Below, in pieces: positions 54,914 to 64,000 of a stretch of DNA of 64,000 bases (position 1 is its first letter; each line of letters opens with the position of its first letter). Location of the stretch: the NCBI GenBank assembly GCA_948144175.1, contig CANXME010001258.1, forward strand, positions 3,085,001 to 3,149,000, written 5' to 3'. The DNA comes from Closterium sp. NIES-65. Lineage: Eukaryota; Streptophyta; Zygnematophyceae; Desmidiales; Closteriaceae. The translations under genes and the position numbers were made by a program. The notes below the pieces were generated by a model. That model did no database searches. It was not told where the DNA came from and saw nothing but the letters and a program-made list of their open reading frames with translations.

Positions 54914-57900
54914 CTCCCCTTTGCTTCTGGAGTGTCGCTGCTGGTGACGTGGCCTTGTCCAGTCAGCATCATGCAGTATTCGAACTTCTGCTTTCCGAGT
55001 TTCTTGGTCAAGTAATCGGCTGCCATCTCGGATGTTGGGCAGTATGACAGATCGAGTTTCCCTTTTTCTATCTCGTCCTTCACGAAGAAATAGCGCAGGG
55101 CGATGTGTTTCGTCCTGTTTGCGAAGCCGTTTTTGTTGGCGATGCGGATTGCCGACTGGTTGTCGCAGAACACGGTGAAGCTGGGTAACTCGGATAGTTT
55201 CGCTTCTTCCAGTAGTTCGCGAAGGTAAAGTCCCTCCTTGGTGGCTGAGCAGAGTGCGATATATTCTGCTTCTGCTGAAGATAGTGCGATTAACTCCTGC
55301 TTGCTTGACTGCCAGGAGATAGGACCGATAGGCTCAAGGCGGTAGACATAGCCGGTGCGTGAGCGCCTGTTGTCGGTGTCGCCGGCGTGATCGGCGTCGA
55401 CGTAGCCGATTAGTTTGGTCGGTGTAGTCACGTTTTTGTGATAAGTTAGTCCGATCGTCGCGGTGCTGACGAAGTAGTGGAGAGCACGATCGAGTTCCGC
55501 CAGATGCTCTGCTTCAGGTCTCTTGAGATAGGTAGCGAGCTGACTTGCGGAGTAGGATAGGTCGGGACGGCACGTGACTGCTGCGAAAAGTAGGCATCCT
55601 AGCTTCTTCTGATAGTCGCGTATGCCGGCAGGTTTAAGTAGAGTAGATTGCCCCTTTTCGGTTCCTGACGCGTAGCGATAAGGCGTGGAGATGGCGCTTG
55701 GTGTGAGACGAAAGCGTTTCGCGATAGTGTCGGCGTACTTCTCGGCGCTTAGGTAGATTGCGTTTTCTTCCTCACGGATGTTGAGCCCGAGGTATTGCGT
55801 AACCGTAGAAGAGACCGTGAGCGTGAGGTCTTTCTGGAGCTCCCCTTCGAACCACGCGGCGATTTTGTCGGTTGACCCAATGTAGAGAAGATCGTCCACA
55901 TAGACGATTAATAGGACGTAATCGCCTCCTTTTGTGAGGCGATACATGCCCTGGTCATGCGGGAGTTGTTTGAAGCCGATGCGGATGAGGCGGGCGTGTA
56001 GGTACTGCTGCCACAGTCGCGGTGCCTGCTTGATCCCATAGAGTGATTTGAGTAGTTGACACACTCGGTTGGGTTCGCCGTGGGAGCCGTGCGGGAGTTC
56101 AACGAAAATTTCTGCATCCACAGGTGCGTAGAGAAATGCGTTCGCAACGTTGATCTGTCGTAATTTCTTTTTCTTCATGGCGGCGACGGCGATGAGGATT
56201 CGGAGTGAGGTGTGGCGACTGACCGGAGCGAAGGTTTCGGTGTAATCTCTTCCGTGCTCCTGGTCGAAGCCACGTACGACCCAGCGGGCTTTGAATTTGT
56301 CGATGGTGCCATCAGCTTTCGTCTTCACACGGAAGACCCATTTTCCGGTAAGAATGTTTTTATTTTGAGTTACGCCGATGGGAACAATTTTCTAGGTGTT
56401 GTGCTCCTCCAGTGCCTTCAGCTCTTTGTCCATAGCTTCACGCCATTTCTCCCTGTGTTCCCCCCCCAGAGCCTGCTGAACCGTCGCAGGCTCCTCAGGA
56501 ATGCCGGCGCCATGGACTGCGGTGACGAGGCCAAGGATTTGCAGCCCAGTCTGTGAGTATCGAGGGAGTTCTGGATCCTCGGGATAAGCTGCTTCGTCTC
56601 CCGTTTCTGGGTCGGGCATGAAATTTGGCCCTACCCTTTCTGCTTCGTTGGTGTTGGCTGTCACAGGTGTTACGTAACCATCGTCGGCGAAACGGTAGAA
56701 GATTTCGGCGTTGTTACTGTCGCGAGGATTATCCTCATCCATGGGCACGTCGACGGAGCAGTATGGGAGAGGTCCGGCTTCTTCTGAGGCGTTCTCGACG
56801 TTCTGTTCATCCCAGTCTGCTTCGTCCGCTGCTGACGCGAAGGCTCGGTCACCACGAAAACCACTGGTGAGGTCCCGATTCCCGTGCAAGTTGGCGAGGT
56901 ACGTCTGAAGGGTGAGTCTTTCGTAGAAGATCACATCACGTGCTGCTACTGTTTCCTTTGTGTGGACGTCGAAGATTTTCCATGCGTTGTAATTTTTCTC
57001 GATGCCGAGGTGTAGTCCCCACTGTGCCCGTTGCGAAAATCTTCCCGCTCGTGCTTCTGGGGGTCTGTACTGTACCATGCACCCGAAAACTCGTAACATT
57101 TTCGTGCTGCCCTGCTTCCCTGTCCACAGCAGATGCGGTGATGCGTTGTTCGGGAGTGACGACGACGACAACAAGTTGTGCAGCATGACAGCGTGGTCCA
57201 TTGCTGCTGGCCACTGGTGGTTGGGTAGCCACATGCCACGTAACAGTTTGCGCATGCTGTTCTGCAGGGTCCTGTTCAGTCGTTCTGCAACACCTTGCTG
57301 CTGATGTGCGTAGGGAAGGGAGAGGAGTTGCTTGATCCCCCTTTCCGCCAAGAACTGCTTGAAGCGCTGAGAGGTGTACTCGCCACCTCCGTCTGACTGG
57401 AAATTTTTCAGTTGTGTTCCAGACTCTCTTTCTGCTATCGGTAGCCAGGCGGCGAATGCTGCGAGCGCCATGTCGCGGCTGGGTAGGTTGCGATGCCAGA
57501 CGTATCGAGTGGCAGCGTCGATGAAGGTGATGGTGTAGTTGTAGTTGACTTGTCCTGGTTCGCGATTGTAGAGGATGTCGCTGTAGACCTTTTCGAGTGG
57601 TGCGTACGCTGGAGCGCTCGGGTTGTGACGTGAAGCAAACGGTCGATGAGGTAAGTCAGCTTCGGGACATATAAGGCAAGTCCCTCGTGCCTTCTGGAGT
57701 TCTCTGCCATCGGGTAGAAGTAGAGAGTCTTTGTCGAGGACCCCTGCTCTTATCGTGTTATTCAAAACCGTGTTGCTTGGATGTCCTGTGCGTGCGTGCC
57801 AGATCTCTTCAGAGGCGCGGTGTCCGGGTGAACGCTGATATGGGTCGGAGTTGGAGTAAAAGCTGGCGACGAGGTTGGCGCTTCGGTGGTCTTCACGCTG

Positions 57901-59976
57901 AGTCGGATTCAGCTGTTGCGCGGGTGTTGGTGGTGCTTCGTCGACTGTGACTGGTGTCGTTGTTTCTGCTGCCGCTGATGTTGTTGCTGCTGCCGATGTT
58001 GTTGTCTCTGCTTCTTGTTGAATCGTTGCTAACGCTCTTGTTCGTTCTGCTTCAGGGATAGTGTGGGAGTACCAGAAACCTCCCGGGCTGAAGTCGGGGT
58101 CGAGATTTGGAGGGTGTGTCCAATCAGCAAAGTTCATAATGGCGTCGCTGTCTGCAGTGCCGAGGTCAGGAACGAAGTCGAGGACGAAGACGTTGTTCTT
58201 CAGCACTGCTTTTCCGATGTAGAGACCGCCTCTCCCGTGGTAAAGCTTGAACTCCTGGGTCGTGCTGTCGGCTTCCAGATGAATTCCTTTCGCCATCAAC
58301 TGGCTAACGCTCAGTAAGTTGTAGCCGAGTCCTTCAGCGATGAGTACCTTAGACATGTGCAGTATGACATTTGTTTCTCGTGACTGAAGTTGTACCACTC
58401 CTTGTCTTCGTGTGCGCAGGTTTTGGTTGTTGGCAACCGTGATGATTACTTCCCGTTGGAGTCGATGTTCGCGTTGTACGAAACGCCCGGACGAGCACAT
58501 GTGTTGCCCGCAGCAACTGTCCAAGAACCAGGTGTCTTGGCCGGACGGTTCACTTTGAGCGATGGCGGCGTAAGTCGGATTTGGATGGAGTGATTCGCGA
58601 CGAGGCGTCCTGTTGTCGAGCTCCTCTTCCGGTGAGTAATGGGGTGGTGACTCTGTTACGCAAGAGTCGTTTATCTTGACCATGCAGTTGACTATATGTC
58701 TTGCTCCTTGCGCAGGTTGTCCAGTTGAGGTTGTTGAAGCTTGAATCGTGGTTGTCGAGCTTGCTTGTGTCGAAGCAGCTTGGGTGCTTGAAGCCCGCAG
58801 TTGTCGCTGTGGTGTTGTCTGTCGAGACGGGCAGTGCGTGCGTGGGTGTCCTGATGTCTTGCAGATGTGACAAAAAGGAGGTACTAACTTCGGCTGCTGC
58901 TGTCGATTGTTGTAGTAGTTGTGTCGTCGCTGAGTATGGAAAGCAAACTCTGGTGCTAATGTCCTTTTCTTGTGTCTTTCTTCTTGCAGGTCCATATCCT
59001 GCTGTTCCGCGTGAATTTCTGCGCAAAGTGCCGCTTCGGAGATCCTCCCGTGTGCTCGAAGAATTGCTTTGGTGGCGCGCCACTGAGGACCGAGGCCGCC
59101 GATGACGACTGTTACGAAGGCGTCTTCAGAGATTGACCCTCCACATCGAAGAAGCTTGTCGCGCAATTCGCGACATCGGCTGATATACGCCAACCCTTTT
59201 TCTCCTGGTTTCATTTCCACTGTTGTCAGCTGCGCCATTAACCTGCTCTGGTTTACACTGTCTGTTGCCTGGTACAGGTTCTTCAGATGGCCGTACGCGA
59301 GTTCCGCCGAATTGCCGAAGTTCCGGTAGGAGCGAATGTTCTGCTGCTGGGTTGGTGTGATGTTTCTCAGTAGAATAGTATACGCCATCATGGATTGATA
59401 CGTATACTGCTGCTTTTCATACTGTGTCCCGTTTGCTGGATACTGCAGGGATCCGTCGAAGAAGCCGAGTATCTGCGCGCCCTCCATCATCAACTCGAAT
59501 TCAAAGGACCAGGTAAAGAAGTCCTTTCCGTCGAAAGGTCTTGACGTCTGTAGTTTCAGAACATGCGCGAACTGCGATTGTACTTGTAAGGCATCCATTG
59601 GTTTGTCTTGCGCAGGTGGAGGTTGAGGCAGGAAGCTGATCGACCCGCGTTCGTACGGGGCGAAGGTGGGTTGCTGCTGTTGATTCCCTCGCGCATATGA
59701 CGACCCGTCAAGGCTCATGGGTGTCGCTCCGTTGTTGCTGTTGTGTGTCTGTGCAGGTCCCGACTGCTGGTGTTGCTCGTAGAAGGACATGAAGGAGAAA
59801 AATTTCTCCATCATGCTCTGGTCGAAGTCAGAAGGATGATTCGTGGGGGTCTCGGTTGATGTTCCCCTTGGTCTTGCTGCCGTGTCTTCCTCTGTCTGCA
59901 GGCCAGAGGCTGGCGGTGGAGTAGGAGTAGTGCCCGAGGAGCCATTAGGGGAGCTCCTTTCCTTGTTTGTTGCCAT
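54892..59976 (-). CDS. Copia T gag-pol polyprotein with one in-frame TAG
   Basis: This is one reading frame of about 1,694 codons. Gag starts MATNKERSSPNGSSG, with AELAYGHLKNLYQATDSVNQ and the zinc knuckle CHICKTSGHPRTHC. The protease site reads FLDSCCGQHMC, with Cys where Gly is usual in DSG. Pre-integrase (WHARTGHPSNTV) and integrase (YSDILYNREPG, FQSDGGGEYTSQRF, QQGVAERLN) are complete. A TAG at 56392-56394 replaces a Trp that U retains (NTWKVVP). RT continues in frame with YVDDLLYIGS. RNase H has SSAEAEYIALCS and FCDNQSAIRIANKNG. The last codons overlap the polypurine tract and the first 22 bases of the 3' LTR. Confidence 0.93.
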
Positions 59977-60014
59977 GTCTTGTAATGAAAAAAAAAATTA
60001 GAGTTTTCCCCTGT

Positions 60015-60028
60015 CAGCTCTCATACCA
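60015..60028 (-). promoter_or_regulatory. Copia T primer-binding site
   Basis: TGGTATGAGAGCTG directly follows the 5' LTR. It complements the 3' end of plant-type initiator-Met tRNA, with one G in place of the usual C. Confidence 0.8.
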
Positions 60029-60469
60029 TGTTGGGCTGAGAAATAGCCCTTAGGATCTTTGCAGAGGAGAACTCTTGGGTAGAAACTTGTAATAGCGGAA
60101 GCGTTTTAATGAGGATTGTGAACCGACCTTGCACTGGTGTGTGAGAGCAAAGTAGATTAAATTAAACAAGCAAATACAAGGATTTATATAAGAGTACAGG
60201 GAATACGAATGGATAGGTAGATAACTGTATTGCTGTTGTGGTTCGATACAGTGCGACTCGGGCAATTGCTTTGTAACGAGTCAGTTGTGTGTCCTTAACT
60301 GTCGCGCTGTGATTGTCGAGTCAAAGGTCAGCGACCTTTGACTTTCTCGTAACCTCCAGGCGGTTACCCTAACCTCCGAGGTTGACTCGATGCTTCGTTT
60401 GGGACTGCTTCGCTTGGTGCCTTGGGTTTGATACGACAGAAGCGCACTTAGGACTTATTGTTTCCAACA
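60029..60469 (-). repeat. Copia T 5' LTR
   Basis: 441 bp, about 99% identical to the 3' LTR by eye, which implies a recent insertion. Confidence 0.94.
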
Positions 60470-60630
60470 GTATAGAAGGTTTTCATTTGCTTGAAAATTC
60501 AGGCTTTGATTTTTAGGAGCCCTGAAAATTCAGGGTTGTTTTTTTAGGAACACTGAAAATCAGGCTTTTGTTCACAGGGACCCTGATGCATCAACGTCCC
60601 TTAAAGTGAATCTGAGGGCCTGCTTACATC

Positions 60631-61001
60631 CCGGGGATGACTGTAAGTCTGAATATCAAGCCATTTGACTTATCTCTTTGCCATGAGATCCCTGTTCAAT
60701 ACACCCCCATGGAATCTGAAATGCTCCCCAAAAATCATCCTACTGACACACCAGTAACCAAAAAAACTTGAATCCTTGGAAGGACCCTGACGCTCACCAT
60801 GGCCCTGTTCTTTCAAAGCCAAAGGTGGACACAGGGCAATGAATCCTGTCCCTGGAATTGCTCCAAATAATGCCAATCAACTTCAAAATCTTTGTGCCTC
60901 TTGTTGGCAGAAGCAGCACATATCTTCGACGTAAGACACTCGTGATGGGGAAAACAAGGTTAAAAACCAACCATAGCTGCGCTTTGTGGCGGCTGAATGG
61001 C
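60631..61001. other. 3' flank and probable 3' UTR of the host gene
   Basis: AT-rich, with no conserved frame. It lies directly downstream of the stop codon of the minus-strand gene at 61002, so part is probably its 3' untranslated region. The small hAT at 54130-60622 inserted just beyond it. Confidence 0.5.
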
Positions 61002-63910
61002 TCAGAGCTTCATGTCAGCGACAGCAGCGCAGAACCTGGCAGCCTCGGGGGAGAGCAGCGAGGCAGGAAGCATGCGGCAGAACTCCGCAGGAGACAGCTC
61101 CCGCACCTCAGGCTCAGGCTCGGGTGGCGGAGCCACGGGCTGCAGGTACGGCGCGGGCAGAGATGAAGAAACGGAGGCACACATTAAGGTGGGTGTGGTG
61201 GTAATGATGCGATGGGATGAGGAAGGACGGGGGAGGAGACAGGGATTGCAGGTGCTCGAAGATCAAATATCAGCACACATGGGAACACCTTCCGTGCAGT
61301 TGGAAATAAGGGAGGGTGGAAGGAGCGTGGGACATACCTCAACAGGGGCGGTGATGGCCGGTGGCGAGGAGGAGGGGACGACAGCAACAGGAGTAGGCAT
61401 CTGCATGGGCAGGATGAGAGGCAGCACGGCCACGCCTATGCCTGCAACCATCACATTACGCAGGAAGGCAGCCTGCTCCGACAGCCCGTCCGCCTGCTGC
61501 TCCTGCCCCCGGTCCGGAGAAAAGAACAGCTCAATCGCCTCCTGAATCGACGGCGCCTCCGAGTCTGCTGCTGTGGCGGACTGAGCGGGCTGGATGGCAG
61601 TGGTGCCGCCGGCAGGGGCGTCGGACTGGAAGGGGATGCTGATGCCAGATGAGAAGGGCGTGGCTGTGGCTGTGGCCGTTGCCACTGCTGCTGCTGCGGT
61701 GGCGGTGGTGGTGGCGGTGGCGGTGGCGGTGGCGGAGCGAGGAGGGGTGGTGGGTGTAGACGCGAAGTTGGGGGTGGGGTCGCTGGCAGTGCTGTTTGGG
61801 GGATGGATTGGGGTTGGAAACAGGGGGGTCAGGGAGGCTTGGATTAGACTCTGGGAGTGGCACAATCCCACACTTGGTATGAGGAAGGAGGAATGAGGTT
61901 GAGGAAGTAGAAAGGAGAAGGGAAGATAGATGGAGCAGAATCCTACCAACAAGGCAAAGAGTGCAGGATCAGAGGCACCAGAGGGAAGATGTCACGTGGG
62001 ATCAGCACAGGAGGATCAGCAGCGTGAGCACCAACAACACCCCCACTCCTTCCACCACCCGCCATGACTCTTGACAGTCTAAATCAACCCAGTCATCCAC
62101 CCACCCACCCACCCAGCGGCCCAGTAACTGACAGCAGCTTGACGAGCTCGGCCTTGGTGTCGCCCCTGAGCCCCCTCTGCCTCGCCATGGCCCTCAGCTC
62201 CGATAGTGGCCGAGCCTGCAGCTCCGCCGACCGCACTGACGCCGCCGCCCGCACCTCCGTCACCCCCGCCGCTGTTGCTGTCGCCGCCGCGCTGGGGAGA
62301 GGGGAATGAGGGGAGGGGGGAGAGGGGAGAGGAAGAGGGAGGAATGAGTGGAGGGGAGGGCTGGGTGTGCTGATACAGAAATGAAGGAGAGGAAGGGATA
62401 GAGGGAAGAAGAAAAAGGGCAAGGGGAGAGGGAGGGGTAGGGGGGGAGAGGGGAGAAAATAAGGCGCAAGCCAGCTGCTGCCAGTTGGAGATGGGACGGA
62501 AACATAGAAACCAGCTGTTCACCCATTGCAGCCCTTCTTCCCTTCTTGTAGCCCCACTGTTTTCGCTAATCCCCGCTTCCCATCACCCTCCCCCTCCCAC
62601 TCCCTTCCCTCTCCTCATACCCATCCGCATACCTCGTGCGCCCCGGACTCACATAAGCGCGCGCACGAGCTGGTCCTTGCTGGAAACGGCGGGCGAGATG
62701 CCCTTGGCGGAAGCCATGGCGCGCAGCGCGGACAGCGGCCGCGCCTGCAGCTGCCGTGACAGCGCCTGCGGGTTCACGGCGGCAGCCGCGGGAGCGGACG
62801 GGGAGGCGGGTGCGGGTGCGGGCGCGGACGGGGCGGCGGGGGCAGGAGGTGGGGAGGAAGCGGACGGTGCTGCGATTGGGACTTTGTAGGAGGAGGGTCG
62901 GGATGACGTGCCACTGGTTCGTTGGGGATGCACGGGAAACGAGGGAAGGGGCGGGGGGTGAGGGCGAAGAGAAATGAGTCCAGGAGCACAAATTCGTACT
63001 GGACATGTCGGAAAACGCGTCAATGGGACTCAGGAATGTGGGGGCGAGTTGAAGCCCTTGATTCCCATAACAACTGGATGGATTGGGCACGCACGGCACA
63101 GAAATGGCTGAGGGAAGGATTTGGAATCGACTCAAGGACACAAGCACAACATAGCAACGCGCGTCCTACTAAAATCCCGCACGGCTCTCACGAAGTCACT
63201 CACGGCCCGTTGTCCCCGTGTACCCAGGGTCCAATCCCTCGTTCCCCCATCACCCCGCCCAACCCTCCCTCCCCCATTCCCGCCCCTTCAACCCTTCCCC
63301 CACACCCTCCCCCGCCTCCCGGGGCTCACAGCAGCGCGGAGATGAGTTCGTCCTTGGTGTTGCCGCGCAGCCCCTTTTGCCGCGCCATTGCGCGCAGCTG
63401 CCCCATCGGCATCGACTCCAGCTGCCGCGCCAACGCGTTGCTGCCGCCCGCGGGGGCAGCGGCGGACGGCGCAGCGGAGTACTGCGCACCAGGGGCCGGC
63501 GGGGGCGCGGCGGCCGGTGCAGCGGGCGCGGCGGCAGGCGCACCTGACGCGGCACTGAGGCGGAAGGCCAGGGGGAAGAGGAGGGAGGGGAGGGGAAGGT
63601 TAGTCGTTCCGCGTGTGCAGTACCACGGTTGCCACGTAGTCACTTCGCTCACCAAACGACGCACGAGGAGGTGACGATTTCATCACAGGAGCACAGGGCT
63701 TGCAGTCGGGCCACTCACAGGAGCGCCGCGACGAGCTCCGCCTTGGTGTTGCCGAAGATGCCTCGGCTCCGCGCCATGGCGCGCAGCTGCGCCAGCGGCA
63801 TCGCCTCCAGCTGCCGCGCCTGCGCCGACTGAGTCGCCCCCTGCGCTGCGGATGGGGCCTCTGCGGTTACTGGCGCGGCGGGCGTGGCGCCGAATGCGCC
63901 GTTCGTTCCA
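61002..63910 (-). CDS. Host gene: protein with four SAP/Rho-N-like repeats and a membrane helix (5' end outside window)
   Basis: Six exons are visible on the minus strand: 63910-63719, 63554-63330, 62913-62653, 62291-62130, 61791-61338 and 61139-61002. Donors are mostly GTGAGY (GTCAGT at 62129, GTATGT at 61337), and every acceptor is AG. The first four exons are multiples of three and join in phase 2. Each encodes an Ala/Pro-rich linker plus one motif: MPLAQLRAMARSRGIFGNTK, MPMGQLRAMARQKGLRGNTK, RPLSALRAMASAKGISPAVS and RPLSELRAMARQRGLRGDTK, each followed by an ELV-like helix. Exon 5 adds an acidic stretch (EAIELFFSPDRGQ) and a hydrophobic segment of about 20 residues starting VMVAGIGVAVLPLILP. 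Exon 6 ends in ADMKL and TGA. The motif resembles helix-extended-loop-helix nucleic-acid-binding folds (SAP, Rho-N, LEM). Function and compartment are not known. Confidence 0.8.
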
Positions 63911-64000
63911 CTGCAATCGGGGGAAGCGATTGGGGAAGGCGGGATGAGAGAAACGATATGATTAAGGCAAGTACAAAGGGGCCGGGGAAAGGAGCGGGGA

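Larger units (their letters stand above)
54473..60469 (-). mobile_element. Copia T, almost intact
   Basis: A 5997-bp minus-strand Ty1/copia element. The 441-bp LTRs (54473-54913 and 60029-60469) differ at about three sites. GTATA is duplicated at 54468-54472 and 60470-60474. The primer site TGGTATGAGAGCTG lies at 60015-60028. A single gag-pol frame is broken by one stop. It is inserted in a small hAT element. Confidence 0.96.
54130..60622. mobile_element. Small non-autonomous hAT element carrying copia T
   Basis: Ends CAGGCCCT (54130) and inverted AGGGCCTG (60622) are flanked by CTTACATC at 54122-54129 and 60623-60630. Without copia T it is about 490 bp. Subterminal repeats are clear: ACACTGATTTTTCAG three times on the left (54195-54280), CTGAAAATTCAGG-type on the right (60490-60570). 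It has no coding capacity; a hAT transposase elsewhere must act on it. Confidence 0.9.

Noticed and set aside
1-64000. CRISPR arrays, operons, ribosomal RNA genes
   Set aside because: No regularly spaced identical repeats with unique spacers, no bacterial gene layout and no rRNA-like sequence were seen; the window is eukaryotic.

Overview
This window looks like nuclear DNA of a streptophyte, most plausibly a charophyte green alga such as Closterium; the lineage is an inference, not proven. The evidence is GT-AG introns, Ty1/copia LTR elements primed from initiator-Met tRNA (primer sites of the form TGGTATCAGAGC), two tandem units of the plant-type telomere motif CCCTAAA, and hAT and pogo-type DNA transposons. 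There are no operons and no rRNA genes. About 95% of the window is nested transposable elements. Only the last 3 kb holds a gene that looks like it belongs to the host.

Layout. 1-8.3 kb: broken fragments of a Ty1/copia element and of a non-LTR retrotransposon with a restriction-like endonuclease (RLE), including a 1.38-kb direct duplication (1-1380 and 6512-7891). 8.3-30.7 kb: one hAT-type shell (8325-30691, 8-bp target repeats GTCGTAAA/GTCGTATA) filled by later insertions. These are a 375-bp TRIM (8800-9174); a plus-strand copia, Y, split by a non-autonomous LTR element, X (12532-17824), which is itself split by a full-length RLE retrotransposon (14061-17389) sitting in a CT microsatellite; and a minus-strand copia, Z, split by copia-1 (22095-29195). 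30.7-46.6 kb: fragments of TRIM and pogo-like DNA, then a nearly intact minus-strand copia, V (31513-40867), whose 830-bp 3' LTR was hit by a very young gutted LTR element (31890-33402) and by a hAT element (33494-35419), then a decayed copia, W. 46.7-60.6 kb: two related copia elements, U (46756-53982) and T (54473-60469). U carries a second gutted LTR element in its gag. T lies inside a small non-autonomous hAT. 61.0-63.9 kb: the 3' part of a host gene on the minus strand with six visible exons.

How the parts relate. The order of insertion can be read from matching target-site duplications: AACTC, GTTTT, CACGT, GAAAC, TACCCTTT, TGGCG, AATAC, GTATA and CTTACATC. The gutted LTR elements keep LTRs, primer site, leader and polypurine tract but no gag-pol, so they must be moved in trans, probably by relatives of copia-1, whose 3' untranslated region they share. 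At least eleven premature stops replace a glutamine CAG codon by TAG. That fits decay of CHG-methylated transposons by cytosine deamination. The host gene encodes four copies of a short helix-loop-helix motif resembling SAP/Rho-N domains, one per phase-2 exon, followed by a putative membrane helix and a short tail; its function is unknown.
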